Notes under the pieces: model-generated
What the model was told of the DNA's origin: nothing
What the model saw: the letters and a program-made list of their open reading frames with translations, nothing else
Database searches by the model: none
Assembly (NCBI RefSeq): GCF_024273195.1
Contig: NZ_JAMZCU010000003.1
Location: 582,807 to 646,806 of the forward strand
Source of the DNA: Devosia ureilytica
GTDB lineage: Bacteria; Pseudomonadota; Alphaproteobacteria; Rhizobiales; Devosiaceae
Length of the DNA stretch: 64,000 nt
Reading direction: 5' to 3'
In this document: piece after piece, positions 7,400-16,002 of the stretch
How the letters are laid out: each line of letters begins with the position of its first letter
Numbering within the stretch: position 1 is the first letter of the stretch
Program-made: the position numbers and the translations under genes

Positions 7400-8158
7400 A
7401 TGCGCATGCAAAATCTCATCCGCGTCGTCGCGGCGCTTCTGGTCGGATTGGCGTCTCCAGTCTGGGCTGCGGGTGTCACCATTGATGGCAGTGTGAGCTA
7501 CCGCGAGCGCATGGCACTGCCGCCTGATGCCTGGCTGACGGTCACCCTGGTGACGCTGCCGACGGCAAGCCCCGTGGCCGGCGCCAGTGCGGACATACCT
7601 GCCAAGGGCCAGGTCCCCATCAGCTTTGTGCTCAATATCCACGATGCGCTCAATACCGCAGCCAGCTATGGCCTTGTTGCAGAGATCAGCAGCGGCGGCC
7701 GGGTCATCTTCCGCAATCCCGTCCCGACCCCGGTTACCCCTGGCGCCGGCCAGACCCCAACCATTGTCGTCAATTACGCGCCAGAGCGCCTTGAAGAGCC
7801 CCCTCCGCCGCTACCCGACACAGGCCTTGTGGAGATACTCTGGACCGTCACCAGCATAGGGGGCAAACCCGTGTCCGGCACACGCCCGCTAACCCTCTCC
7901 ATCGCCGCCGACCATCGCGCCGGCGGGTCGGGCGGGTGCAACAATTACTTCACTGAAGCCAGCATTACGGAAGACGGCATCAGCTTTGGCGCCACTGCCG
8001 CGACCCGCATGGCCTGTGCCCCACAGATCATGGATCAGGAGGCGGCCTATTTCACTGCGTTGGCCGCCGTGGCATCTTATGAACGCGATGAACAGGGATT
8101 GCGGCTGCATGATGCGGCAGGTGTCCCGCTCATCGGTCTGGTCGAGGCCACGGAGTAG
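7400..8158 (+). CDS. Secreted protein with YbaY-like and META (HslJ) domains
   Basis: 252 residues. A signal peptide (residues 1-23, ending ASPVWA) leads to a YbaY/YscW-type beta domain (about 25-125: GSVSYRERMALPPDAWLTV, VPISFVLNI) and then a META domain (about 140-250: GLVEILWTVTSIGGKPV, GSGGCNNYFTEA, ATRMACAPQIM). No lipobox cysteine follows the signal, so it is probably periplasmic and soluble. Both domains occur in envelope stress proteins. The start at 7400 has GGAG six bases upstream; the in-frame ATG at 7388 does not. The adjacent ureide genes are unrelated in function. Confidence 0.8.
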   Translation: MRMQNLIRVVAALLVGLASPVWAAGVTIDGSVSYRERMALPPDAWLTVTLVTLPTASPVAGASADIPAKGQVPISFVLNIHDALNTAASYGLVAEISSGGRVIFRNPVPTPVTPGAGQTPTIVVNYAPERLEEPPPPLPDTGLVEILWTVTSIGGKPVSGTRPLTLSIAADHRAGGSGGCNNYFTEASITEDGISFGATAATRMACAPQIMDQEAAYFTALAAVASYERDEQGLRLHDAAGVPLIGLVEATE

Positions 8159-8164
8159 ATCGGG

Positions 8165-8788
8165 TTGGACACTGCCGCATTGATTTCACGCCTTCTCGAC
8201 GTCATCGAGAGGGATGTCGCCCCGATGACCGCCAAAGGTGTCGCCCATGGCAACAAGCTTTTTGGCGCAGCAATCCTGAAAAAGTCCGATCTGTCGGTCG
8301 TCGTCGCGGAAACCAATAACGAGATCGAAAACCCGCTCTGGCATGGCGAAATGCACGCCATCAAGCGCTTCTTCGAAATCCCCGAAGACCAACGCCCGGC
8401 CACCAGGGACTGCCTGTTTCTGGCGACCCACGAGCCATGCTCGCTCTGCCTGTCGGGCATCACCTGGTCGGGCTTTGACAATTTCTACTATCTGTTCAGC
8501 CATCAGGACAGCCGCGACAGCTTCGCAATTCCGTACGATATCCAGATTCTCAAGGCCGTTTATGCCGTGCCTGAGCCCGAGACCGGCACGGTCTCGCCGC
8601 AGCGCGATCTCTACAACCGCCGCAACGACTTCTGGTCGAGCCATGGCATTCAGGACATGATTGCGGGCCTCGATCGCAGTAGCCGCGAAGCGCTGATGGC
8701 GCGCATCGACGATATCAATGCGCTCTATGCCGATCTCTCGGACCGCTACCAGAAGGACAAGGGCGCCAAGGGTATCCCGCTAGCCTAG
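8165..8788 (+). CDS. Cytidine/deoxycytidylate deaminase-fold zinc enzyme
   Basis: 207 residues with a zinc-dependent deaminase core: H-G-E in LWHGEMHAIKRFFE (zinc ligand and catalytic glutamate) and P-C-x-x-C in THEPCSLCLSGITWSGF. The class includes tRNA adenosine, guanine and cytosine deaminases. The HGE rather than HAE motif and the 207-residue length with a long C-terminal helical tail (ending YQKDKGAKGIPLA) do not identify the substrate. The start is TTG at 8165 with a weak upstream signal. Its TAG shares the sequence CTAG with the stop of the small gene on the opposite strand. Confidence 0.82.
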   Translation: MDTAALISRLLDVIERDVAPMTAKGVAHGNKLFGAAILKKSDLSVVVAETNNEIENPLWHGEMHAIKRFFEIPEDQRPATRDCLFLATHEPCSLCLSGITWSGFDNFYYLFSHQDSRDSFAIPYDIQILKAVYAVPEPETGTVSPQRDLYNRRNDFWSSHGIQDMIAGLDRSSREALMARIDDINALYADLSDRYQKDKGAKGIPLA

Positions 8789-8922
8789 TCCAGCGCGACA
8801 ACAGCAGGCAAATATTCGCTGCGCGGCGCCTCGGCAAAGGAGGCGGCGAAAGTCAAAAAGCTGATCGACAAGGCGAACAGCGCGGTGAGCAAAAGCTGTG
8901 ACATGATCTGAAGGACCCTCAT
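8785..8922 (-). CDS. 45-residue membrane or secreted peptide
   Basis: A short reading frame on the minus strand: start ATG at 8922, stop TAG at 8785-8787. It begins MRVLQIMSQLLLTALFALSI, continues hydrophobic to about residue 30 (SFLTFAASFAEA), and ends with a polar tail APRSEYLPAVVALD. This is either a signal peptide with a 15-residue mature part (cleavage after ASFAEA) or a single membrane helix. An internal ATG at codon 7 is an alternative start, with GAGGG further upstream. It converges on the deaminase gene with the two stop codons overlapping in one CTAG. No family recognised. Confidence 0.55.
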   Translation of the reverse strand: MRVLQIMSQLLLTALFALSISFLTFAASFAEAPRSEYLPAVVALD

Positions 8923-9055
8923 ATTGACGCTCGGCGGGATCGGATTGCCCCGCCCGCCTTGATGTCCTTCTAGCCATTGCCGTTTGAACCCCGCACCAAT
9001 GCCCCATTAACCTGCCGTTCATAAATCCCACTTGGCGCATGGCAGCCATGAGACG

Positions 9056-9080
9056 CGAACTTTTTGCCCCGCTCCGCGTT
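9056..9080 (+). promoter_or_regulatory. Probable EcfG-type (general stress) promoter of otsBA, one mismatch
   Basis: CGAAC (9056-9060), 16 bases, then CGTT (9077-9080), against the alphaproteobacterial general stress consensus GGAAC-N16/17-CGTT. It ends 37 bases before the otsB ATG. Trehalose synthesis under EcfG/RpoE2 control is known in rhizobia, and the EcfG locus is in this window. The first -35 base is a mismatch, so this is suggestive only. Confidence 0.45.
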
Positions 9081-9117
9081 AAAACCTGTGACCATCAAAG
9101 TAACCGAGGGGGTAGCC

Positions 9118-9930
9118 ATGCCCGAACCGACAGCACATCCCGGCGGCGCGGCACCATTGCTCGCCATTTTCACCGATTTCGACGGCACGCTCGTCGAGAT
9201 CGCCGAAACACCGGATGCCATTGAAATTCCCGCCGAACTGGCCGACCAGCTTGACCGCACGGCCCGCGATTTCGACCAGGCCTTCGCTGTGATTACCGGG
9301 CGGGAAATCGCCGACATCGACCGCTTTCTGTCGCCGCTCCATCTCGCTGTCGCCGGGGCTCATGGCGCGCAGCGCCGTCGTGCGGATGGCACGCTGCTTG
9401 AGCTGGACGAGGCGGTGAGCACCGCTGCCGACGCGATCGCCAAGTCCATCGCGCCGCTCGTGGCCGAGCACCCCGACCTCATCCTCGAGCCCAAGGACGG
9501 CGCAGTTGCTCTGCATTTCCGCCAAGCGCCTGACCTGGAGGAAGAGTGCCTTCTGGCCATGCAGGAAGCCATTGCCGAGCACCCCGATTTCACCCTTGTC
9601 CCAGGCAAGATGGTGATCGAGGCGCGGCCAGCCGGCTTCGACAAGGGGAGCGCCCTGCGCGCCTTCATGCAGGAAGAGCCGTTCGCCGGACGCACGCCGA
9701 TCTTTATTGGCGACGACACCACCGACGAGGACGCCTTCCGCGTGGCCCAGGAAATGGGGGGTATCGGCATCAAGCTGGGCGCGGGCGAAACCATTGCCCG
9801 CATGCGCATCGCCGATGTCGCTTCCGTGCACGCCCTGCTCAAGGGGCTGGCGGACATTGCCGCTCGCCCGCACGCCAGCAGCGGCGTCGCAGAGGAAGCG
9901 CCGATCCTAGCGGACTCCACCGCGCACTAA
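9118..9930 (+). CDS. otsB: Trehalose-6-phosphate phosphatase
   Basis: 270 residues of the HAD superfamily; it dephosphorylates trehalose 6-phosphate to trehalose. DFDGTL (residues 20-25) holds the nucleophile and acid/base aspartates, VITGRE is motif II, FDKGSALRAFM carries the motif III lysine, and GDDTTDEDAF (about 197-206) binds Mg. The ATG at 9118 is chosen because of its strong GAGGGGG ribosome binding site; an ATG at 9064 lacks one. It lies 30 bases upstream of otsA, and the two form the OtsAB route for making trehalose as a compatible solute. Confidence 0.95.
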   Translation: MPEPTAHPGGAAPLLAIFTDFDGTLVEIAETPDAIEIPAELADQLDRTARDFDQAFAVITGREIADIDRFLSPLHLAVAGAHGAQRRRADGTLLELDEAVSTAADAIAKSIAPLVAEHPDLILEPKDGAVALHFRQAPDLEEECLLAMQEAIAEHPDFTLVPGKMVIEARPAGFDKGSALRAFMQEEPFAGRTPIFIGDDTTDEDAFRVAQEMGGIGIKLGAGETIARMRIADVASVHALLKGLADIAARPHASSGVAEEAPILADSTAH

Positions 9931-9960
9931 TTTTGAAATAACCACGGGGGCACCAGTCGC

Positions 9961-11373
9961 ATGAGCCGCATCGTCATTGTATCGAACCGCACGCCCGGCA
10001 AGGGCCCCGCTGCAGGTGGGCTTGCCGTTGCCTTGCGCAAGGTGCTGGGCGAACGCGAGGGCTTCTGGTTCGGCTGGTCCGGCAAACTCACCGAGCAGCC
10101 TGCCAGGGCGGCACGGATCGAGGATATCGACGGGCTCGAAGTTGCCCAGATCGACCTCACCCGGGAAGATCACCACGCCTATTATGCGGGGTTCTCCAAT
10201 TCCATCCTCTGGCCCAGCTTCCACCTGCGGCTCGATCTGGCGACCATCGAGAGCCATTGGTACGAGGGCTATCGGCGGGTGAACCAGCAATTCGCCAGGG
10301 CCTTGTTGCCGCTGCTGAAACCCGACGACATCATCTGGGTCCACGACTATCACCTGATCCCGCTTGCCTCCGAACTGCGCCAACTGGGCGCCCGCAACCG
10401 CATCGGCTTTTACCTGCACATTCCCTTCCCCACCGCGGATGCGCTCTACGCCATTCCGCACCACGAGGAACTGATGCGCGACCTGTCGCGCTACGATCTG
10501 GTCGGCATGCAGGCCAAGCGCGACGTTTCCGCCTTCACCGAATTTGCCGAGCATCAGGCCCCGTCCACCTTTGGCGGGCACAAGGTGCAGGCCATTGATT
10601 TCAGCCGCACTGAAATCGAAGCGTTCCCCATCGGCTCGGACCCCGACGCCTTTGCGAGGCTTTCGATCAGCCCCGCTGCAACCAAGATGGTGCATCGCAT
10701 GAAGCGCGCGCTGGGGGACCAGCGGCTGATCCTGGGGGTGGACCGTCTGGACTATTCCAAGGGCCTGCCGCAGCGCATCGAGGCCTATGAAAAGCTGCTC
10801 GCCAATAATTCGCGCATGCGCCGCTCGGTGCATATGCTGCAGGTGGCGCCGCCTTCGCGTGACAGCATCAAGGAATACCAGGAGACCAGCGACACGCTCG
10901 ACGCCATCTGCGGCCGTGTCATGGGGCACTTCGCCGAACCCGACTGGCAGCCGCTGACCTATGTGAAGCGCGCCTATGGCCAGCCAAGCCTGGCCGGCCT
11001 TTACCGCATGGCCCGCGTCGGTCTCGTGACGCCGCTGCGCGACGGCATGAACCTGGTCGCCCATGAATTTGTCGGAGCCCAAGACCCCGACGACCCCGGC
11101 GCTCTGGTGCTCTCGCGCTTTGCCGGCGCGGCGGAGATTTTCCCCGAGGCGCTGCTGGTCAATCCCTTCGACACCGACGAAACCGCCGAAGCCCTGCGCA
11201 TGGCTCTGGACATGCCGCTCGACGAGCGCAAGGAGCGCTGGCAGGCGCTGATGGCCGCCGCGCGCAAATATAATGTCGATGACTGGGCGGTGAGCTTCCT
11301 TGCGCGCCTGGCCCCGGGAACGCTGGAAAAATCCAGCACCCGCGACGTGCTTTACCTGGCTTCGGTCGCCTGA
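9961..11373 (+). CDS. otsA: Trehalose-6-phosphate synthase
   Basis: 470 residues, family GT20, transferring glucose from UDP-glucose (or another NDP-glucose) to glucose 6-phosphate. Conserved elements are the N-terminal IVIVSNRTP and PAAGGLAVAL loop, WVHDYHLIPLA, the GVDRLDYSKGLPQRIEAYE donor-binding segment, TPLRDGMNLVAHEF and EALLVNPFDTDETAEAL. The length is normal for the family. The last 22 bases overlap the 3' end of the convergent panE-like gene. The cell both makes trehalose with this enzyme and imports it with the thu system at 22-30 kb. Confidence 0.96.
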   Translation: MSRIVIVSNRTPGKGPAAGGLAVALRKVLGEREGFWFGWSGKLTEQPARAARIEDIDGLEVAQIDLTREDHHAYYAGFSNSILWPSFHLRLDLATIESHWYEGYRRVNQQFARALLPLLKPDDIIWVHDYHLIPLASELRQLGARNRIGFYLHIPFPTADALYAIPHHEELMRDLSRYDLVGMQAKRDVSAFTEFAEHQAPSTFGGHKVQAIDFSRTEIEAFPIGSDPDAFARLSISPAATKMVHRMKRALGDQRLILGVDRLDYSKGLPQRIEAYEKLLANNSRMRRSVHMLQVAPPSRDSIKEYQETSDTLDAICGRVMGHFAEPDWQPLTYVKRAYGQPSLAGLYRMARVGLVTPLRDGMNLVAHEFVGAQDPDDPGALVLSRFAGAAEIFPEALLVNPFDTDETAEALRMALDMPLDERKERWQALMAAARKYNVDDWAVSFLARLAPGTLEKSSTRDVLYLASVA

Positions 11374-12257
11374 ACCCAGGGGCTGGCTGAGGCCGCCAAC
11401 AATGTCACCAGCATGCGGTTGGCCGGCGTGGGAATGCCGTGCTTTTCGCCCAGTCGCACGATGACGCCATTGCGCGCGTCCACCTCCATGGGATTGCCCG
11501 CCAGACGATCAGCGTGAATGGACCCGCCGACGCTGCCTTCCTTCATGCCCTGCATGGCGGCGACTGTGCTCTCGACCACGCTCTGGGCAATCTCGGCGCC
11601 TTCGGCACGACCGACGGCGGCGCATTCTTCTGCCAGCGCCCGGACAATGGCCTCCATGTCAGCGCTCCACACAGGTCCCGTTGCCCGCAGCGTCAACGCC
11701 GGAACAATGGACGCGCAATTGCCGCACAGCTTGACCCAGAGCTGGGAGACAAAATCGGCATGGGCCTTGGCCGCGATGTTCGTATGATCGAACAGCGCGG
11801 CAAAATCCTCTCCATTGGCGCCCGACGGAACCGCGATGATACCGTCACGGCTCTGCACGATCCGGCCCGGCGCGCTGCGGGCGGCGGGCAGGTTGATCAT
11901 CACCGGCACCAGCCGCTCGGCGGGCACCATGTGCTCGAACAGGCGCACCTGCTCCACCCCGTTCTGAATGATGGCCACGCGCGTTTGCGGCCCCACCAGC
12001 CGCTCGAGCCAAGGGCGGGTGGTGTCGGCGCTATAGGTCTTGGTCGCGATCAGCACCCAGTCCACCAGCTTAGCCTGTGCCGGATCGGTCCACACGGTCG
12101 GGGTGGCACGCAGCGTGCCTTGCGGCGTTTCGACCACCAGATCCACCAGCGGCGTCCGCGCACAAAGGGCGATCTCGAAACGCTTATCCTGCGACAGCCA
12201 GGCAGCAAGCGTACCGCCGATGGCGCCGGGTCCGACAATGGCAATGCTGGTCATCAC
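11352..12257 (-). CDS. 2-dehydropantoate 2-reductase family protein
   Basis: 301 residues of the ApbA/PanE family. It has an N-terminal NADPH-binding Rossmann motif (AIVGPGAIGGTLAAWL), then VLIATKTY, QNGVEQ and a C-terminal helical domain with the KLCGNCASIVPALT and GSIHADRLAGNPMEVDARNG segments. True PanE reduces ketopantoate for coenzyme A synthesis, but Hyphomicrobiales have several paralogues, and the neighbours (otsA, a helicase) give no pathway support. An oxidoreductase on another 2-oxo acid is equally possible. The start is either of two adjacent ATGs (12257 or 12254). Confidence 0.8.
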   Translation of the reverse strand: MMTSIAIVGPGAIGGTLAAWLSQDKRFEIALCARTPLVDLVVETPQGTLRATPTVWTDPAQAKLVDWVLIATKTYSADTTRPWLERLVGPQTRVAIIQNGVEQVRLFEHMVPAERLVPVMINLPAARSAPGRIVQSRDGIIAVPSGANGEDFAALFDHTNIAAKAHADFVSQLWVKLCGNCASIVPALTLRATGPVWSADMEAIVRALAEECAAVGRAEGAEIAQSVVESTVAAMQGMKEGSVGGSIHADRLAGNPMEVDARNGVIVRLGEKHGIPTPANRMLVTLLAASASPWVQATEAR

Positions 12258-12320
12258 TCAATCCCCTCAAACAAAATGGGCGACCCGAAGGCCGCCCATC
12301 CTTTTAACGAGATTCGCGCT

Positions 12321-13901
12321 TTATGCGCTGGCTGAACTACGACGCGCCCGGCCTGCCTCGCGCTGACCCTTGTTCCAGCGCGGCTTGCCGCTCTTGGCGC
12401 CCGCCGGACGATTGCCAACCGGCTTGCCGGTTTCGGGATCGCGGCGCACATGCTTGACCTGGCCGGACTTGCGTCCCTCGCCCTCGGCCACGGCAGCACC
12501 CTTGCCACCCAATTCCTTGGCAAACTCGGCAAAGGGACGACGGGGGCCCGCGGGACGGCGGGGCGCTTCGGCCTTGGGATTGCGCGCGCCACGCGGGCCG
12601 GGACGACCAGCATTGTTGCGCGGCTGGCGCGGGGCCGTGGCTTCCTCAACCATGTTGAGATCGCCAGAGACCGGCAGCGTGCGGCGGATCAGCCGCTCGA
12701 CATCGCGCAGCTTGCTCTTTTCGGTGCCATCGCAAAGCGTAATGGCAATGCCCGAGGCGCCATTGCGCCCGGTGCGGCCGATGCGATGCACATAGTTTTC
12801 GGGATCGTCGGGCAGATCATAGTTCACCACATGGGTGATGCCCTGCACGTCGATGCCGCGCGCCGCAATATCGGTGGCAACCAGAATGCGCACCGAACCG
12901 GCAGCAAAGCCCTTGAGCGCCGCCTGGCGGGCATTCTGGCTCTTGTTGCCGTGAATGGCAGCGGCATCATGGCCGTCGATTTCAAGGTTCTTGGTGACGC
13001 GGTCGGCGCCATGTTTGGTGCGGGCAAAGACGATGACCCGGTCCATGCCTTCCTTCTCGTCGGCAAGCAGGTCGTTGAGCACGCCGCGCTTGGCCTTGGA
13101 GCCGGAGAGGATGACGCGCTGGTCGATCTTGACCACGGTGGAGCCCTGCGGCGCCGCCTCGACCTTGATCGGGTCCTTCAGAAGCGTCTTGGCCAGATCT
13201 TCGACCTCGGCCGCCATGGTTGCGGAGAACAGCATGGTCTGGCGCTTGAGGCCGATCTGCTTGGCAATGGCGCGCACCGGGGCGATAAAGCCCATGTCGA
13301 GCATGCGGTCAGCTTCGTCGAGCACCAGCCAGCGCGTTTCATTGAGGCGGATCTTGCCGTCGTCGAGCAGATCCTTGAGGCGGCCCGGCGTGGCAACGAC
13401 CACATCGACGCCCTTGGCGATCTTCTGCACCTGGTGGTAGCGCGACACGCCGCCAAGGACGAGCACGGTATCGAGCTTCATCTTGGAGCCGGCGAACTTG
13501 CGGATATTTTCGTCGATCTGAACGGCCAGTTCACGCGTCGGCGCCAGGATCAGCGCGCGGGTGGTCATCGGGCGGGGGCGACCGGTGAGGCCAAGGAGGC
13601 CGGCAATGATCGGCAGGCCAAAGGCGGCCGTCTTGCCCGAACCGGTCTGGGCGATACCCAGCATATCCCGGCCCTCAAGGAGCTTGGGGATGGCCTGGGC
13701 CTGAATTTTTGTGGGCTCGGTGAAGCCGCCGGCAGTCAGGCTGTCGGTGATGATGGTCGGCAGGCCGAGCGAAATGAAATCGGTCAAACTTTTGTCTTTC
13801 GTGGTGCGCGAAACCGCGCGTGCGCCACGCCGCTCGTGCGACAGGCGCGTCTTCAACTTTGCAATCGAGCGATAGGGATTATCGCGCGGGTGCTGGCTCA
13901 A
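12321..13901 (-). CDS. DEAD-box ATP-dependent RNA helicase (RhlE/CsdA type)
   Basis: Up to 526 residues. All helicase motifs are present in order: Q motif (EPTKIQAQAIP), motif I AQTGSGKT, Ia PTRELA, II DEAD, III SAT, then the second RecA domain with ARGID (V) and HRIGRTGR (VI). The last 100 residues form a basic, Pro/Arg/Gly-rich tail (RQPRNNAGRPGPRGARN and similar) of the type that binds RNA non-specifically. The start is uncertain: 13901 is TTG, and the conserved part begins at SLTDFISLGL, where another TTG lies at 13787. Likely roles are ribosome assembly or RNA turnover, often in the cold. Confidence 0.9.
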   Translation of the reverse strand: MSQHPRDNPYRSIAKLKTRLSHERRGARAVSRTTKDKSLTDFISLGLPTIITDSLTAGGFTEPTKIQAQAIPKLLEGRDMLGIAQTGSGKTAAFGLPIIAGLLGLTGRPRPMTTRALILAPTRELAVQIDENIRKFAGSKMKLDTVLVLGGVSRYHQVQKIAKGVDVVVATPGRLKDLLDDGKIRLNETRWLVLDEADRMLDMGFIAPVRAIAKQIGLKRQTMLFSATMAAEVEDLAKTLLKDPIKVEAAPQGSTVVKIDQRVILSGSKAKRGVLNDLLADEKEGMDRVIVFARTKHGADRVTKNLEIDGHDAAAIHGNKSQNARQAALKGFAAGSVRILVATDIAARGIDVQGITHVVNYDLPDDPENYVHRIGRTGRNGASGIAITLCDGTEKSKLRDVERLIRRTLPVSGDLNMVEEATAPRQPRNNAGRPGPRGARNPKAEAPRRPAGPRRPFAEFAKELGGKGAAVAEGEGRKSGQVKHVRRDPETGKPVGNRPAGAKSGKPRWNKGQREAGRARRSSASA

Positions 13902-14242
13902 ACCCGGAGCGCTTGGAGCGTCTTCAGAAAAAGTGGGAACCGGTTTTTCGGTTCGAAGACACGACCACTAAGGCACTATCCGGGCTGACTTCGCCGCTCA
14001 CCGCTTGAGTAAGAAGAGAAGTCCATCAGCGGTCATTCTGCCGCGACGTGGCTTCCATATGGGCGAAACGACGCTAAAAGGCAAGCGCGGCAAGCGCATG
14101 GGTGATGTGCGGGGCAGGCCCTGCCTCTGTCACCCCACCCTCATTCCTTCCCCTCCAAGGGCAAGGAGGCGAAAGACCGTATCGCCCGTGCCATCGTCTG
14201 CCTCCCCCTTGTGGGGGAACCAAGGGCCGGGATCTCTGAGTG
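13902..14242. repeat. Intergenic region with two repeat elements (13920-13960 and 14129-14236)
   Basis: 341 bases upstream of the helicase and downstream of the molybdopterin oxidoreductase. At 13920-13960 the palindrome GTCTTC...GAAGAC encloses GAAAAAGTGGGAACCGG and TTTTTC, a motif I remember as a dispersed palindrome in Hyphomicrobiales genomes. At 14129-14236 lies a second copy of the element found at 2531-2640 (CACCCCACCCTCA, CCATCGTCTGCC, CCCCCTTGTGGGG). No gene is supported here; the helicase promoter must lie in the left part. Confidence 0.6.
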
Positions 14243-15034
14243 CTAAATCCCGCCATACCAGTCATAGCCATTGTCCGGCCAGTAGCCGCCCTTGCCCTGT
14301 CCGAAGGGCGAGAGGTCATCGACCAGTTCGATGGTGTGGAGATATTTGGGCTGCTTGTAGCCCAACGCCCGCTCGATGCGCAGGCGGATCGGCGCACCAT
14401 TGCTGACCGGCAGCACCGCGTCATTGAGGCCATAGGAGAGGATCGTCTGCGGGTGGTAGGCGTCCACCAGGTCCGAACTTTCATAATAGAGAATGTCGCC
14501 CGAGATGCTGCGCTGGATATTGTCGTAGCAGTGATAGACGCAATAGCGCGCACCCGGCTTCACCCCCGCCTGGTCCAGCACCGGGCCCAAGGCCGTGCCA
14601 GTCCATTTGGCGATGCAGCTCCACCCCTCTACGCAATCATGACGGGTGATCTGCGACCGCGCCGGCATGTTGCGCAATTCGGCCAGCGAAAAGCTCACCT
14701 CCTTGTCCACCATGCCCTTGATGGTCAGCCGGTAGGGCTCGAAATTCATGCCGCGCAGGAACATGTATTCGGCCGTGGTCGGCTCGGTTGAACCATTGGG
14801 CTTCATGCCCTGGCGGATTTCGCTGGCCGCGTATTCGCGCGCCAGCACCTGGTCACCGATCAGCGCCCGCTGCGCCTGATAGGTCAACACATTGGCCTGC
14901 TCGATCGCGTTGCGAATGGGGTTGTCTCGCTGCGCTAGGAAGTCAAACTGGCTACAGCCGGCAAGGGCCATTGTCGACCCCAGCGCGGCCGACCCCGTGA
15001 GAAAGCGACGGCGATCAATGATCAGGCGGCTCAT
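14243..15034 (-). CDS. Tat-exported molybdopterin-dependent oxidoreductase (sulfite oxidase/MsrP fold), lipoprotein-like
   Basis: 263 residues. The N-terminus has a twin-arginine signal (DRRRFLTG) and a lipobox-like LAGC at C27, so it is probably folded with cofactor, exported and possibly lipid-anchored in the periplasm. The SUOX/MsrP molybdopterin domain follows: FEPYRLTIKGMVD, SLAELRNMPARSQITRHDCVEGWSC with C134 the expected Mo ligand, PVLDQAGVKPGARYCVYHCYDN and GAPIRLRIERALGYKQPKYL. It is shorter than MsrP (about 330) and is paired by a four-base overlap with a cytochrome b, its probable electron partner. The physiological substrate is unknown; repair of oxidised methionine or sulfite oxidation are candidates. 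Confidence 0.87.
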   Translation of the reverse strand: MSRLIIDRRRFLTGSAALGSTMALAGCSQFDFLAQRDNPIRNAIEQANVLTYQAQRALIGDQVLAREYAASEIRQGMKPNGSTEPTTAEYMFLRGMNFEPYRLTIKGMVDKEVSFSLAELRNMPARSQITRHDCVEGWSCIAKWTGTALGPVLDQAGVKPGARYCVYHCYDNIQRSISGDILYYESSDLVDAYHPQTILSYGLNDAVLPVSNGAPIRLRIERALGYKQPKYLHTIELVDDLSPFGQGKGGYWPDNGYDWYGGI

Positions 15035-15879
15035 GGCTTGTCTCCCTTGGCGGCGAGCGTGCCGGGGCTGGTGCGATACCAGCCGGTGATCATGGAGCGC
15101 AGCTCGTTGAGCGGCCCGGCCAGCAGCACCATGATGATGTGGACAATAAAGAACAGCACCAGCAGCACCATGACCACAAAGTGGATGGTGCGCGCCGTCT
15201 GCCGGCCGCCAAACACGTCCAGCAGCCAGGGCCAGGCGGCATCCATGCCCGGGCTCATGGTCAATCCGGTCAGAATGATCAGCGGAAAAAGAATGAAGAA
15301 CACGGCGAAGTAGCTGAGCTTTTGCAGCGGCGTATAGGTTCGCCCGTGATGCAGACGGAATCTCGCATGATCGAGCGCATCCCTGGGCAGTCCGGCAAGA
15401 TCGGCGCCCTTGGGGATGATGTCGCGCCGCATATGGCCGTTTATGAAGCTGGCAAGGAACCAGATGAACAGCGCCCCAACGAATATCCAGCCAAAGAAGA
15501 AATGCACCACCCGCCCTGTCGCGAGGTCGCGGGTCGAAGGAATGGTCACGGCGCCAGGGAATCCCACGAACTGCGGGCGCTCCGCCGAGCCGCTCATGCC
15601 CAAAACGCCAGTGGTATCGAAAGTCTGTCCGAACACGGTGGTCTGCCCGCGCGGACCCTCGGGCGTATTGATCGCCCCGATGCGAAGGATCGAATTATTG
15701 AACTCAAAACCCGATTGCTGGCCGACATAGAGATTGGGATGCGCGTTGAAAATCTGCAGGCCCGAAAGCAACAGGAAGAACAGGCAGATGGCCCAGGTCC
15801 AATGGGTCAGCCGCGTCCAGATCGACTGGCGATAAACAAGCGGGCCACGCGTTGGCGGCAATTCCTGCGGCGGCGTCAT
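15031..15879 (-). CDS. Cytochrome b/b6-type membrane subunit
   Basis: 282 residues from the ATG at 15879 (GGGGAG eight bases upstream; the in-frame ATG at 15906 has none). Four main hydrophobic segments, with histidines in SIWTRLTHWTWAICLFFLLLS, RVVHFFFGWIFVGALF, LSYFAVFFILFPLIILTGL and TIHFVVMVLLVLFFIVHI, resemble the di-haem cytochrome b561/hydrogenase cytochrome b fold. It would pass electrons from or to quinone for the periplasmic molybdoenzyme, whose start codon overlaps its stop (ATGA). It is the first gene after a sigma-F-like promoter. Confidence 0.85.
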   Translation of the reverse strand: MTPPQELPPTRGPLVYRQSIWTRLTHWTWAICLFFLLLSGLQIFNAHPNLYVGQQSGFEFNNSILRIGAINTPEGPRGQTTVFGQTFDTTGVLGMSGSAERPQFVGFPGAVTIPSTRDLATGRVVHFFFGWIFVGALFIWFLASFINGHMRRDIIPKGADLAGLPRDALDHARFRLHHGRTYTPLQKLSYFAVFFILFPLIILTGLTMSPGMDAAWPWLLDVFGGRQTARTIHFVVMVLLVLFFIVHIIMVLLAGPLNELRSMITGWYRTSPGTLAAKGDKP

Positions 15880-15961
15880 GGTGTTCTCCCCAAGCTTGGT
15901 CCCCATTAGCTACGCTAGCCCGGCACACATGTGCTGGTCATCACTGAAATGTCATGGCTTA

Positions 15962-15987
15962 TTCGGTGGGAGCCGGCCTCTGGTTAC
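15962..15987 (-). promoter_or_regulatory. SigF-type promoter of the cytochrome b-molybdoenzyme operon
   Basis: Read on the minus strand, GTAACC (15987-15982), 16 bases, CGAA (15965-15962). This matches exactly the promoter pattern before the sigma factor gene on the other strand. The expected start is near 15955, giving a leader of about 75 bases to the ATG at 15879. The pattern agrees with what I recall for Caulobacter SigF targets. Confidence 0.75.
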
Positions 15988-16002
15988 AGTGGTACGGCTT
16001 GT

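Noticed and set aside
9100-9126. GTAACC followed by CGAA upstream of otsB
   Set aside because: The spacer is 17 bases, not 16, and the element overlaps the otsB start codon, so it cannot drive the gene.
13944-13963. GGTTCGAAGAC resembling a tRNA T-loop
   Set aside because: It is part of the palindromic repeat; no acceptor stem, D-arm or anticodon arm can be drawn around it.
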